Shown: positions 44,792 to 53,615, numbered from the stretch's first letter. The stretch: DNA of 64,000 nucleotides from Hungatella_A sp034142505 (GCA_034142505.1 JAWZDV010000012.1:81058-145057), one strand, 5' to 3'. Notes: a model not told the origin generated them from the letters alone. Numbers and translations are program-made.

Positions 44792-44855
44792 AAAAAGTCA
44801 GGAATCACAAGACTTTCCGCCCATCCTGAAACGGACTTTGCTGTGATTCCTGACT
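44792..44855 (-). terminator. terminator of the DUF6106-like gene
   Basis: The minus strand forms AGTCAGGAATCACA with TGTGATTCCTGACT around a 30-base loop, followed by a T-run. It lies 36 bases after the stop. It also shields the guaB promoter from read-through. Confidence 0.85.
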
Positions 44856-44890
44856 ACTGTATTATTGCTTTAAAACTTTAACGAATCATA

Positions 44891-45388
44891 CTACTGAATC
44901 ACCTTCCTGGGATTTCTCATCCGCAGGCAGTGAAGCACTCTGTCGTTTGGTTCAAAGATGACCTTGTTGGTGTTGGCGCCGGCCTGATGAATCAGGCTGT
45001 ATGTCTTGGCGCCGGGTTCATGAGAAGAAAAATCCAGTGTTTTCATCCCGGTCCGCTCATAATCCTTCAATAAATAGGAATCGGACGGGGCCACGATCTG
45101 AATCTCCTCCATAGTACCCTCCCAGGCTTTCTTTCTCCGGGATTTCCCCATAATCTTGTCAATGGTCATCTGATCATTCACTACCAGGTATTCAAATTCC
45201 AGATTCATCCCCTGGAACAGGAAATAAGTGGCGGCACCTATGGCAGCCAGAACCAGAATCCCCCAGACCGTAGTCAGCGCCAGAAACGCGCCAATCAGAC
45301 ACAGGAAAATCATCACCGCTTTCAATGCATAGGTATAAGCCGGAGTTTTTCTCTTTACCAGCCATTCGGCATATGCTTCATTATTCAT
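44891..45388 (-). CDS. DUF6106-like membrane protein
   Basis: The 165-residue protein begins MNNEAYAEWLVKRKTPAYTY, has two membrane helices at about residues 21-60 and a soluble C-terminal domain (YLVVNDQMTIDKIMGKSRRKKAW, FEPNDRVLHCL). This pattern matches the uncharacterised DUF6106 family of Clostridia as I remember it. Function unknown. It lies 29 bases after groEL on the same strand but is not known as a chaperone gene. Confidence 0.65.
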   Translation of the reverse strand: MNNEAYAEWLVKRKTPAYTYALKAVMIFLCLIGAFLALTTVWGILVLAAIGAATYFLFQGMNLEFEYLVVNDQMTIDKIMGKSRRKKAWEGTMEEIQIVAPSDSYLLKDYERTGMKTLDFSSHEPGAKTYSLIHQAGANTNKVIFEPNDRVLHCLRMRNPRKVIQ

Positions 45389-45417
45389 TCGTCTTCTCTT
45401 TTCTTATTCGTTTATGC

Positions 45418-47040
45418 TTACATCATTCCGCCCATGCCTGCGCCTGCCGGCATAGCTGGAGTTTCTTCTTTAATATTAGCAACAACGGACTCGGTTGTCA
45501 ACAGGGTAGATGCCACACTTGTCGCATTCTGCAGGGCGCTTCTTGTCACCTTGGCCGGATCTAAGATGCCTGCCTCAACCATATTCACATATTCTTCTTT
45601 GTATGCATCAAAGCCGGTTCCAACCGGAGACTCTTTCACTTTGTTGATGATCACGGCGCCTTCCAGACCAGCGTTGCCTACAATGTGGAATAATGGAGAC
45701 TCCAGAGCCTTTAAGATGATCTTGGCGCCTGTCTTCTCGTCGCCCTCTAAGGTGGAAATCACACCTTCCACGTCCTTCATGGCGTGAACATAAGCGGAAC
45801 CGCCGCCTGCGATAATACCCTCTTCCACAGCCGCTCTTGTAGCTGCCAGAGCGTCTTCCATACGAAGCTTCGCTTCCTTCATCTCGGTCTCGGTTGCCGC
45901 GCCTACACGGATCACTGCAACGCCGCCTGCCATCTTCGCCAGTCTCTCCTGCAATTTCTCTCTGTCGAAGTCGGAAGTTGTCTCTTCAATCTGAGCGCGG
46001 ATCTGAGCCACTCTCGCGCTGATGGCTGATTTGTCGCCCTCGCCGTCCACGATAATGGTGGTCTCTTTCTGTACTTTCACAGATTTTGCACGGCCTAACT
46101 GGTCTAAGGTAGCATCTTTCAGATCCAGTCCAACCTCTTCAGAGATCACGGTACCGCCGGTTAAGATAGCGATATCCTGTAACATCTCTTTTCTTCTGTC
46201 GCCGTAGCCAGGAGCCTTCACGCCTACGACATTGAAGGTGCCTCTGAGTTTATTGACAATCAGGGTGGTCAGCGCCTCGCCCTCGATATCCTCTGCGATA
46301 ATCAGCAGTCTTGCGCCGGACTGTACGATCTGCTCCAGAACCGGAAGGATCTCCTGAATGTTGGAAATCTTCTTGTCGGTAATCAGGATATATGGATTCT
46401 CCAAGTTGGCTTCCATCTTATCCATATCGGTGCACATATAAGCGGAAACGTAACCTCTGTCAAACTGCATACCTTCCACTAAATCCAGTTCCGTCTTCAT
46501 AGTCTTGGATTCCTCGATGGTGATCACGCCGTCGTTGGAAACCTTCTCCATGGCGTCAGCTACCATAGCTCCCACTTCATCATCCGATGCGGAGATTGCC
46601 GCTACTCTTGCGATCTGCTCCTTGCCGTTGATTGGCTGGCTCATCGCCGCAATGGCATCAACTGCCGCGTCGGTTGCTTTCTTCATACCTCTTCTCAGTC
46701 CGATTGGATTCGCGCCTGCTGCCAGGTTCTTCATCCCCTCGTTGATCATCGCCTGAGCCAGAACTGTTGCGGTTGTGGTACCGTCACCGGCCACGTCGTT
46801 GGTCTTGGTTGCCACTTCTTTTACAAGCTGTGCGCCCATGTTCTCAAATGCGTCTGCCAGTTCGATCTCTTTTGCGATGGTCACACCGTCGTTGGTGATC
46901 AGCGGAGCGCCGAAAGATTTATCCAGAACTACGTTTCTTCCTTTCGGGCCTAAGGTAACGCGAACGGTATTCGCCAGCTGGTTTACTCCTGATTCTAATG
47001 CTTTTCTGGCGTCAACGCCATATTTAATTTCTTTTGCCAT
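45418..47040 (-). CDS. groL: chaperonin GroEL
   Basis: The 540-residue chaperonin forms the 14-mer folding cage with ATP and GroES. Conserved parts are VTLGPKGRNVVLDKSFGAP, NDVAGDGTTTATVLAQ, EDIEGEALTTLIVNKLRG and the C-terminal GAGMGGMM. It follows groES by 65 bases under a CIRCE-controlled promoter. Confidence 0.98.
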   Translation of the reverse strand: MAKEIKYGVDARKALESGVNQLANTVRVTLGPKGRNVVLDKSFGAPLITNDGVTIAKEIELADAFENMGAQLVKEVATKTNDVAGDGTTTATVLAQAMINEGMKNLAAGANPIGLRRGMKKATDAAVDAIAAMSQPINGKEQIARVAAISASDDEVGAMVADAMEKVSNDGVITIEESKTMKTELDLVEGMQFDRGYVSAYMCTDMDKMEANLENPYILITDKKISNIQEILPVLEQIVQSGARLLIIAEDIEGEALTTLIVNKLRGTFNVVGVKAPGYGDRRKEMLQDIAILTGGTVISEEVGLDLKDATLDQLGRAKSVKVQKETTIIVDGEGDKSAISARVAQIRAQIEETTSDFDREKLQERLAKMAGGVAVIRVGAATETEMKEAKLRMEDALAATRAAVEEGIIAGGGSAYVHAMKDVEGVISTLEGDEKTGAKIILKALESPLFHIVGNAGLEGAVIINKVKESPVGTGFDAYKEEYVNMVEAGILDPAKVTRSALQNATSVASTLLTTESVVANIKEETPAMPAGAGMGGMM

Positions 47041-47105
47041 GTCTCTTAACCTCCAATTGATTTATGAAATTCTATTGATGTTAGCTGCTTCTTTTCTTCG
47101 ACTGC

Positions 47106-47390
47106 TTATTCAATAACGGCAAGAATATCGTTCTGTTTTACAATCACGTATTTCTCGTCATCCATCTCCACTTCGGTTCCTGAATACTTGGAGAAAATAA
47201 CCTTATCGCCCACTTTAACCTGCATGGTCACATCTTTGCCATCCACCACGCCGCCTGGTCCAACTGCGATTACTTCTGCCTGCTGTGGTTTTTCTTTTGC
47301 CTGTCCCGGAAGTACAATGCCGGACTTGGTAGTCTCTTCTGCCACCAGCTGTTTCAAAACGACTCTGTCAAATAATGGTGCTAACTTCAT
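47106..47390 (-). CDS. groS: co-chaperonin GroES
   Basis: The 94-residue co-chaperonin begins MKLAPLFDRVVLKQLVAEE and has SGIVLPGQAKEKPQQ and KVGDKVIFSKYSGTEVEM, covering the mobile loop and barrel. ATG 47390 has GGAGG upstream; six more codons lie open before it and are not used. It is the first gene of the operon. Confidence 0.97.
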   Translation of the reverse strand: MKLAPLFDRVVLKQLVAEETTKSGIVLPGQAKEKPQQAEVIAVGPGGVVDGKDVTMQVKVGDKVIFSKYSGTEVEMDDEKYVIVKQNDILAVIE

Positions 47391-47488
47391 ATTCCAATTC
47401 CTCCTCAATTCATATTAGATTCCTGAGCGGAGACTTCTCTCTTACATCACCGTTTTCAGAAATCCGCTTGTTTTTCATGTACAAGAAT

Positions 47489-47531
47489 GTTATATCACTC
47501 ATTGTTAGCACTGTCAAGAGTTGAGTGCTAA
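47489..47531 (-). promoter_or_regulatory. groESL promoter with CIRCE operator
   Basis: TTAGCACT-G (47505-47513), nine bases, GAGTGCTAA (47523-47531) is a CIRCE element with one mismatch to the consensus, the HrcA repressor site. On the minus strand, TTGACA (47512-47517), 17 bp, TATAAC (47489-47494) form the promoter, so HrcA would cover the -35 box. Heat-shock control by HrcA is expected. Confidence 0.93.
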
Positions 47532-47669
47532 ATTTTTGCATATTTTTCCTTGTCTTTAGATAGTTTATAAAATTTTTTTAAATATATGCCTTTCTTTTTT
47601 GGTTCATCAGTATTACAATAGTACATAATAATATTATCATAACCAGGATTCAGGAAGGAGAACTCGATT

Positions 47670-48200
47670 ATGGCTAAGAAAAAATTTGGTAAGTTTGTCG
47701 CACTGGCAACCGTCTCCGGTGTCATCGCTGCCGGCATCTCTTATTTTTTGAAATACAAGTCATTTAACAATGAGCTGGATGAAGATTTTCATGATTTCGA
47801 GGGGGATGACGACGAGTTTGACGGGGAACTGCCTCACGCGTCCGAGACACCGTCACGCACCTATGTCACATTAAATGAGAAAAAAGAAGATGTGGCTGAA
47901 GCGGCCCAAGCGGCTGTGGAGAAAGTGGAAGACACCGCCAAGGATGCTGCTGAGAAAGCGGGAGCTGTTATTGACACCGTTTCCGAGAGTGCGGAGGATA
48001 TCATTGACATGGCTGCCGAGAATACAGGAGAGACCATTGACATGGCTGCTAAGAAAGCGGAGGATACTATTGACATGACGGCTGAGAAAGCAAAAGACAT
48101 GTCCGATATGGTGAAAAATGCCGTGGCAGAGACTGCAAAGGCTGTGGAGAACGCAGTGGAAAGCAGTATGTCCACTACTATTGAAGACGACGATATCTAA
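47670..48200 (+). CDS. membrane-anchored LEA-like repeat protein
   Basis: The 176-residue protein has a short basic start, one membrane helix at about residues 8-27 and an acidic stretch (about 35-55), then a long Ala/Glu/Asp/Lys helix. Four 11-residue repeats are visible (AEDIIDMAAEN, TGETIDMAAKK, AEDTIDMTAEK, AKDMSDMVKNA), as in group 3 LEA and YtxH-like stress proteins. Function unknown; a desiccation or envelope-stress role is only an analogy. GGAAGGAG precedes the ATG, and a terminator follows directly. Confidence 0.75.
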   Translation: MAKKKFGKFVALATVSGVIAAGISYFLKYKSFNNELDEDFHDFEGDDDEFDGELPHASETPSRTYVTLNEKKEDVAEAAQAAVEKVEDTAKDAAEKAGAVIDTVSESAEDIIDMAAENTGETIDMAAKKAEDTIDMTAEKAKDMSDMVKNAVAETAKAVENAVESSMSTTIEDDDI

Positions 48201-48217
48201 AAAAATACCGGCATGGA

Positions 48218-48257
48218 ACGGGCGGAAGTAACTTCTACTTCCGCCCGTATTTTTTTG
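48218..48257 (+). terminator. terminator of the LEA-like gene
   Basis: ACGGGCGGAAGTA (48218-48230) pairs with TACTTCCGCCCGT (48236-48248) and is followed by an A and seven T. A strong intrinsic terminator. Confidence 0.92.
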
Positions 48258-48270
48258 CTTTTTTTCAGAG

Positions 48271-48302
48271 TGGGACGAACGGTCGAAAAATGGGACGAAC
48301 GG
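48271..48302. promoter_or_regulatory. tandem TGGGACGAACGG repeat upstream of the LytTR operon
   Basis: Two identical 12-base copies, TGGGACGAACGG, begin at 48271 and 48291, a period of 20 bases or about two helical turns, about 30 bases before a possible -10 box TATGAT (48333-48338). LytTR-domain regulators bind pairs of direct repeats about two helical turns apart. A related pair lies upstream of the surface protein gene at 61183-63363 (copies at 63449 and 63469). Confidence 0.6.
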
Positions 48303-48395
48303 GTTTTTATCGCCTTGTTGCAGAATCATTTCTATGATTAAATAATAATACACATAAGAGAGACATCGAAAATAACTGACAAGCGAGGACTTTAT

Positions 48396-49115
48396 ATGAA
48401 AATAGCCATATGTGATGATGACAAAGAAGTGCTGTCACAGCTCCGGGAATTTGTTCTTGCTTATGCAAAGGAGCATTTGCTGGATTATACGGTTTTGGAG
48501 TTTGAGCAGGCGGAGCCTTTGCTGGAAGCCGCCGGGCGGGACTCCGATATCCGGATTCTGTTTTTGGATATCTATATGTCACCCCTCTCGGGTATGGATC
48601 TGGCAGAAAAACTGCGGGCTGCCGGCAATGACTGCGCCATTATTTTCGTCACCGTCAGCACGGACCATTACGCCAGAAGCTATGAGGTGGATGCCAGACA
48701 TTATCTGGTAAAGCCGGTCACCTATGAGAGAGTCAGCCAGGCGCTGGCCCGGTGTGAAAATACCCTGAGGGCTTCCGCTAAATATGCGCTGTTTTCCGCC
48801 GGGGGCCAGGAACTTCCGGTGCTGCTTCGGCAGATCCGGTATGTGGAGGTGTTTCGGAATCAGACCATCCTCCACGCCGACAGGGATTACACGGTGCGCT
48901 GTCCGCTGGAAACGGTGATTCAAAAGCTGGATGACCGGCGGTTCTACCGTTCCCACCGGAGTTTTCTGATCAATATGGAGTACATAGCCAGACGGCAGGG
49001 CAACGATCTCTGCCTGACCACCGGGGAGAAGGTTCCCCTCAGCAGATCCTGTGAGAAACGGTTTGAACAGGAGTACGGGCGGTTTCTAACCGCTGCCATG
49101 ACGGGAGAAGGATGA
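48396..49115 (+). CDS. LytTR-family response regulator
   Basis: The 239-residue protein has a receiver domain (AICDDDKEVLSQL, phospho-acceptor in FLDIYMSPLSGMDLAE, ARHYLVKPV). A LytTR DNA-binding domain follows (IRYVEVFRNQTILHADRD, YRSHRSFLINMEYIARR). It belongs to the AgrA/ComE type, usually paired with a GHKL kinase. Its stop overlaps the ATG of the surface protein gene, and the third gene of the operon is a kinase remnant without a phospho-acceptor. How it is phosphorylated now is unclear. Confidence 0.9.
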   Translation: MKIAICDDDKEVLSQLREFVLAYAKEHLLDYTVLEFEQAEPLLEAAGRDSDIRILFLDIYMSPLSGMDLAEKLRAAGNDCAIIFVTVSTDHYARSYEVDARHYLVKPVTYERVSQALARCENTLRASAKYALFSAGGQELPVLLRQIRYVEVFRNQTILHADRDYTVRCPLETVIQKLDDRRFYRSHRSFLINMEYIARRQGNDLCLTTGEKVPLSRSCEKRFEQEYGRFLTAAMTGEG

Positions 49116-51697
49116 TGAAAAAAGCGGATAAACGGAGAGTGGCCGCCGTTTGGCTGACGGTTTTATGGACCTTCGCGGCGGGAACCACAGTGTGTTCGGC
49201 GGCTTCCTCTGCACTGGGAGGGGAAACACAGCTGCCCGGAAAGGCGGACCGGGCAACGCCGGGGGATGCTGCCTGGGAGGACATCGCTGTTTCTGATGAC
49301 AGGTTCCTGGAAAAAGATGAGAAGGAAGAACCGGTGACAGCGTCACCTTCGGATGCCTGGGGCAGCCATAGCCTGGCGTTGCCTCCTGATGCCTGGAACG
49401 GTGAAAATCTGGCGTCCCCATTTGATGCCCTGCCTTCCTTTCAAGATGGCGGGGAAGAGGTATATTCTTTCTGTACTTATGATTTCGCAATCCCCGGCTG
49501 GCTCACGATGTCGCCGCTGAAGCTGGGAGACATTGTCGATGTGGAGGCAGAACTTCCCTCGGAAATCGATGTGTATCTGGACGGGCCGGAAGGCCATCTG
49601 GACGAGCCCATCTCCCTGCCTGTAGTATGGGATCTTTCTTCTCTGGATTTTTACAGGGAAGGCGTTTACTTGATTACCGGAAGCACGGACACCCATTCCT
49701 GTGAATATCCGGTTAATTGGGATCAGGTTCCAAGGCCTTCCTTTTCCATAGAAATAGCCGCGGAAGGTGTTCTCTCGTTTCAAATTGAGACCCATGAGGA
49801 TACCCTTGTCCTGCATTATCTGATGAATGGGAAACCGTTTCGGATTCCCAGTCTGACAATGGAATTATATGAAACCCAGGATGACGGGCAAAACTGGCGG
49901 AATATTGTGCGCAGTTCGCGAATCAAGCGGTTCCCGGACCGGACAGAAATCTCTGGCATTGTCTCTGATTCCATGTTTCAAATGACCGAAATGAATCTGG
50001 GAGGCTTTTATTCCCCCTGTTCGGATATTGTACGGGTAAACGCCGGAAATGGCGGGCTGGCCGTCCGGCTCACTGTCTCTGACGGCCTGACGCCCGGCGG
50101 GAATGAATGGAATGAGGACAACGGAAGTTTCTGGGATTCCACTCCTGTTTCGGATCTTCCATATCCGGTTTTGAAATATGGGTATTTAACCTCCAATCCC
50201 CAGACTCAGCACAGTCCCCTTCAGGAACAGCTACCTGTTGGACATCCGGAAATGCTGAAGCGGGAACGTTATCATACCATCTATGCCTATTATGGAGACG
50301 CTTTGGGCACCTGGGAGGACGCGGTTAAACTTCCGGCAGAGTGGGACTGGTCCGCCTTAGATGATATGGACTGGAATCAGGAGGGAATCACGGTTGTACA
50401 CGGCTCTTTTTCAGAAGATATAATCAACGCCAATTCTAACCGGCTGGATTTTGATACCATGCCGGAACTGACGCTGACGATTCTTTTGTATGAACCGAAG
50501 GAACTGTTTCACCTGTATTACCGGGGAAATATTCTTTATGAGGGGCACCGGGCGGAGTTTATATTTGCCGGGGCGCAGGATGAGCCGATGGTCTTTGACG
50601 ATCTTTCCGGAGTGACGGTCTGGTGTTCGGCGGACGGTGGGGAAAGCTGGTATGATATCACCGGCTCCTCCAATGTGGAACTGCGCCGGGACGGATTGTC
50701 GGTCTCCCACATGAACCGGGAACAGCTGCGCAGGCTGGGTTATACGTTTCAGCTGCAGCAGACCTCTTTTCCCGGAAATGAAGCTTTCTCCTCTTCCGTA
50801 ACCGTTACCCATGACTCCTGGGGTGTATCCTTCTCGGAGGGAACCAGCGGGGAGCGGGGCGGCGGAAAACGATATGAAAAGCCGCCGGAAGGGTTGTTTG
50901 ATACGGATGACAGCGAAGGTGGGGCGGACGTGCCGGATATTGACCAGCCGGACACCGACCAGCCGGACACCGATCAGCCAGGTACTGACCAGCCGGGCGC
51001 CGACCAGCCAGGCAACGACCAGACGGGCAACGACCAGCCAGGCAACGACCAGTCAGGCAACGACCAGCCAGGTAACAACCAGCCAGGCAACGACCAGCCA
51101 GGTACTGACCAGCCGGGCGCCGACCAGCCAGGCAACGACCAGACGGGTAACGACCAGCCAGACAACGACCAGTCAGGCAACGACCAGACGGGTAACGACC
51201 AGCCAGGCAACAACCAGACGGGCGCCGAATCACCGGAATCCCCCAGCATCTCACCACCGTCCGGCGGTAATCAATCCTCCGGTCCCGGAACGGACGGCGG
51301 CCATTTAGAAAGCATAAATGGCACCGCCGGTTCACAAGCCAATCAGGCACCGGCATTAAAGGAATCTCTGCCGGAGACTCACCTCAAACCAGCCCCAGAA
51401 GCCATGCCGGCCGCTGTACAGGAGCATCACACCTCCTCTTCTTCCGGCTCATCTTCATTCCATACAGCGCCGGAACAAAGCTCACTTAGTACGGATGCCG
51501 CCGAAGAGCCCGCCTCTTCCCCGCCCCCGTCTTCCGCCGCCGGAAGTTCCAATTCCGCCAGCGGTTTTGAAGATCCCCGGCCGGCTTCCACACCGCCGGG
51601 AACCGCCCCAGCAAAGACCCCTCTTCGTGCCATAGCCGGCGCAACAGCCGTCCTCACCGGCGCCGGAGCCGGTTTCTGGATGATAAGGAGACGATAA
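49112..51697 (+). CDS. large secreted/surface protein with DQPGN repeats
   Basis: The 861-residue protein has a signal peptide (about residues 1-32, ending near VCSAASS). Two bacterial Ig-like modules follow (LPVVWDLSSLDFYREGVYLITGS and LPAEWDWSALDDMDWNQEGITVVHGS). About 20 units of five residues (DQPGN and variants DQTGN, DQSGN, DQPGT) fill residues about 608-708, then a Ser/Pro-rich stalk. The end has a hydrophobic helix with RRR (AVLTGAGAGFWMIRRR) like a sortase tail but no LPXTG; PAKTP stands where the motif is expected. It lies between the LytTR regulator and a kinase remnant. Function unknown; adhesion or surface sensing is plausible. Confidence 0.8.
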   Translation: MMKKADKRRVAAVWLTVLWTFAAGTTVCSAASSALGGETQLPGKADRATPGDAAWEDIAVSDDRFLEKDEKEEPVTASPSDAWGSHSLALPPDAWNGENLASPFDALPSFQDGGEEVYSFCTYDFAIPGWLTMSPLKLGDIVDVEAELPSEIDVYLDGPEGHLDEPISLPVVWDLSSLDFYREGVYLITGSTDTHSCEYPVNWDQVPRPSFSIEIAAEGVLSFQIETHEDTLVLHYLMNGKPFRIPSLTMELYETQDDGQNWRNIVRSSRIKRFPDRTEISGIVSDSMFQMTEMNLGGFYSPCSDIVRVNAGNGGLAVRLTVSDGLTPGGNEWNEDNGSFWDSTPVSDLPYPVLKYGYLTSNPQTQHSPLQEQLPVGHPEMLKRERYHTIYAYYGDALGTWEDAVKLPAEWDWSALDDMDWNQEGITVVHGSFSEDIINANSNRLDFDTMPELTLTILLYEPKELFHLYYRGNILYEGHRAEFIFAGAQDEPMVFDDLSGVTVWCSADGGESWYDITGSSNVELRRDGLSVSHMNREQLRRLGYTFQLQQTSFPGNEAFSSSVTVTHDSWGVSFSEGTSGERGGGKRYEKPPEGLFDTDDSEGGADVPDIDQPDTDQPDTDQPGTDQPGADQPGNDQTGNDQPGNDQSGNDQPGNNQPGNDQPGTDQPGADQPGNDQTGNDQPDNDQSGNDQTGNDQPGNNQTGAESPESPSISPPSGGNQSSGPGTDGGHLESINGTAGSQANQAPALKESLPETHLKPAPEAMPAAVQEHHTSSSSGSSSFHTAPEQSSLSTDAAEEPASSPPPSSAAGSSNSASGFEDPRPASTPPGTAPAKTPLRAIAGATAVLTGAGAGFWMIRRR
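50940..51229 (+). repeat. 15-bp coding minisatellite
   Basis: About twenty imperfect copies of GACCAGCCAGGCAAC run head to tail in frame inside the surface protein gene. Blocks of several units recur nearly unchanged, such as 50981-51030 compared with 51101-51150, which points to recent slippage or recombination. The copy number probably differs between strains. Confidence 0.9.
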
Positions 51698-51698
51698 C

Positions 51699-52517
51699 AT
51701 GAACCAACCCGGACGATACCAGCGTATTCTATTGCTGAGCTGTGCCATGCTCTTCACCGCCTTTCTGTGTCTGCTGCAGTATCGCTATGACAACAAATAC
51801 CAGTTCCCCGGCAGCCGCGGGGATCAGGGCGTGCTCGATCTTCGCAATTTTCAAGATTCCACTGGCTCCTCCCGGCTCTCCCTGCTGACCTACGGCTGGG
51901 AATTCTACCCCCAGGAGCTGCTCGCCCCAGGAGAATTTGACACCCGGCAGGACCGGCCGCCCCGCTTTGTCTACATCGGCCAGCACGGCGGCTTTGAGAC
52001 CGGCGAATCCGGGGACTCTCCCCACGGCTTCGCCACCTACCGCCTGACCATACTCCTCCCCGATTCCCCGGCCGAATACGCGCTGGAACTGCCCGAGATT
52101 TACACGGCCTCCCGCGTCTATCTAAACGGCGGTCTGGCCAGCATCAAAGTATCCCTCCCGCCGGACCTGCCCCTGGAGGGCTGGAAACTGGGCGTCCTGA
52201 TGGGAAACCTGCTGGAAAATGCCATCGAAGCCTCCGTAAAGCTTCCCGTGGAGAAACGCCAGGTTACCGTCTACTCCGCCATCTCAAAAGGCAGCCTGCT
52301 GATCACCGTCAAGAACAGCTGGAACAGCGAATACCAGGAACAGCCGCCGGCGCAGGGCAGCAGCAGCGCCCCTGCCGCCATCTCCACCAAACACGAGGGC
52401 GCCGGCATCGGACTTGCCAGTGTCCGCAGTCTGGTGGAAAATAGCGGCGGCCAGTTCTATATCACACCGGGGCCGTCAGAATTTGAAGTTTCCATCGTCC
52501 TGTGGAACGTGATCTGA
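51699..52517 (+). pseudogene. LytTR-linked GHKL kinase remnant, internal deletion
   Basis: The 272-codon frame is intact but joins two distant kinase parts. Residues 1-145 have a membrane helix and the extracellular sensor start (YGWEFYPQELL, GFATYRLTILLP, YTASRVYLNG) of 7TM-DISM kinases. From about 148 the GHKL ATPase follows at once: LPLEGWKLGVLMGNLLENAI (N box) and GAGIGLASVRSLV (G box). The seven membrane helices and the His-containing dimerisation part are missing. A clean in-frame deletion near 52135 explains it. It could still bind ATP but cannot carry the phosphoryl-His. It begins one base after the surface protein stop. Confidence 0.8.
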
Positions 52518-52543
52518 TGCTCCCTTGATCCCACATCAAACAA

Positions 52544-52577
52544 GGCCCGTATCTGTCACACCAAACAGATTCGGGCC
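52544..52577. terminator. hairpin between convergent genes
   Basis: GGCCCGTATCTGT (52544-52556) pairs with ACAGATTCGGGCC (52565-52577), with one bulge-like mismatch. U-runs are weak on both sides. It lies between the kinase remnant and the MORN-type gene facing it, and may end both transcripts. Confidence 0.55.
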
Positions 52578-52603
52578 ATTCTACATTGACACATTTTCTC
52601 TCA

Positions 52604-53590
52604 TCACCCATTCCAGGGCAGCAGATTCCGCCAGCGGATTTCTCCAATCTCACTGTCCGGGATGACATAGGTGTGATTGCTGATGTCCCTGGACGGCAGA
52701 TAATAATACTGTTTTTCCTCATCGTGGACCCAGCGGTCATCCAACTTCGTCTTCCCGTTTTCCGCCTCCATATCCCAGACAGTCACCTCCCCGTCCGCGC
52801 TCACCGTCTCATAGGTAAATGCGCCGTCCATCAAATCCTCCACAAAGGTCCCGGCCCGTTTCACCTCCAGGCTCTCTCCATCTCCGCTCCCCTCATAATA
52901 ATGGTATCCGGCCTCAGCCTCTCCATCCAGCTTTCCACCGGACCACTGTCCGTCGGCATAGTCGTAGCGCAGTCCGTCCAGCTCAATTCCCTGAACCGAC
53001 ACGCCGCTGCCCTCCGGCATCCCATTTTCAAAGGTCCCATAAAAGGCCGCTGTGGACCGCGTCAGCACCAGTCCTTCCCCGTCCAGTTCCCCATACAGCC
53101 GTCCGTCCCGGTAGAGATAATATTCTCCCTTCATCACCTGGTAGAATAGATATTCCAGCTTCTGCTCATGATCTAGCAGCAGGGAGCCGCCGGCTTCTAG
53201 GTCACGGCCCTTTAAAACCTCCGTCAGGCGGTCCAGAAGCTCGATCTGGTCCCTTTCCAGCTGCGGGCCGGGAAGAATGCCCTGATCCACGCTTCGGCCC
53301 TTGAGGGCCGTTTCTGACTGTTGACCCGGCGCCTGGACCGGCGGTTTCAGATCGTCTGCCCCCTGGTCCACTCCGTTCCCAGTTCCACCGGCCAGTCCGT
53401 CTTTCGCTCCATTCCCATCTCCACCGCCGCGGCCCGGCATCACCGCAAGCGCCACCAAAACCAGAGCCAGCGCGCCCAGCACCGCCGTCATTTTCCCGTG
53501 ATTCCGAAACCAGGAAACCGCCTTCTTTCCGGCACTCCCCACTTTCCCACAATACTCCCCCAGCTTTCGTTTGATCTCTTCCGGTTTCAT
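52604..53590 (-). CDS. membrane protein with MORN-like repeats
   Basis: The 328-residue protein has one membrane helix (about residues 33-52: KMTAVLGALALVLVALAVM), a Gly/Asp-rich linker and a helical part. MORN-like units follow (GRLYGELDGEGLVL, GTFENGMPEGSGVSV, GQWSGGKLDGEAE) and a C-terminal YLPSRDISNHTYVIPDSE. MORN repeats bind lipids or partner proteins, and in bacteria they often appear in surface or envelope proteins. The large soluble part is probably outside the cell. Function unknown. A MocR regulator lies 25 bases upstream on the same strand. Confidence 0.7.
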   Translation of the reverse strand: MKPEEIKRKLGEYCGKVGSAGKKAVSWFRNHGKMTAVLGALALVLVALAVMPGRGGGDGNGAKDGLAGGTGNGVDQGADDLKPPVQAPGQQSETALKGRSVDQGILPGPQLERDQIELLDRLTEVLKGRDLEAGGSLLLDHEQKLEYLFYQVMKGEYYLYRDGRLYGELDGEGLVLTRSTAAFYGTFENGMPEGSGVSVQGIELDGLRYDYADGQWSGGKLDGEAEAGYHYYEGSGDGESLEVKRAGTFVEDLMDGAFTYETVSADGEVTVWDMEAENGKTKLDDRWVHDEEKQYYYLPSRDISNHTYVIPDSEIGEIRWRNLLPWNG

Positions 53591-53615
53591 ATCAGTTATA
53601 GTCCTCTCTCACTTC

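Noticed and set aside
50940..51229. Possible CRISPR array because of regularly spaced repeats
   Set aside because: The 15-bp units are adjacent without spacers, stay in frame and encode DQPGN; it is a coding minisatellite.
52544..52577. Riboswitch-like structure
   Set aside because: A simple hairpin between convergent genes explains it; no conserved riboswitch sequence.
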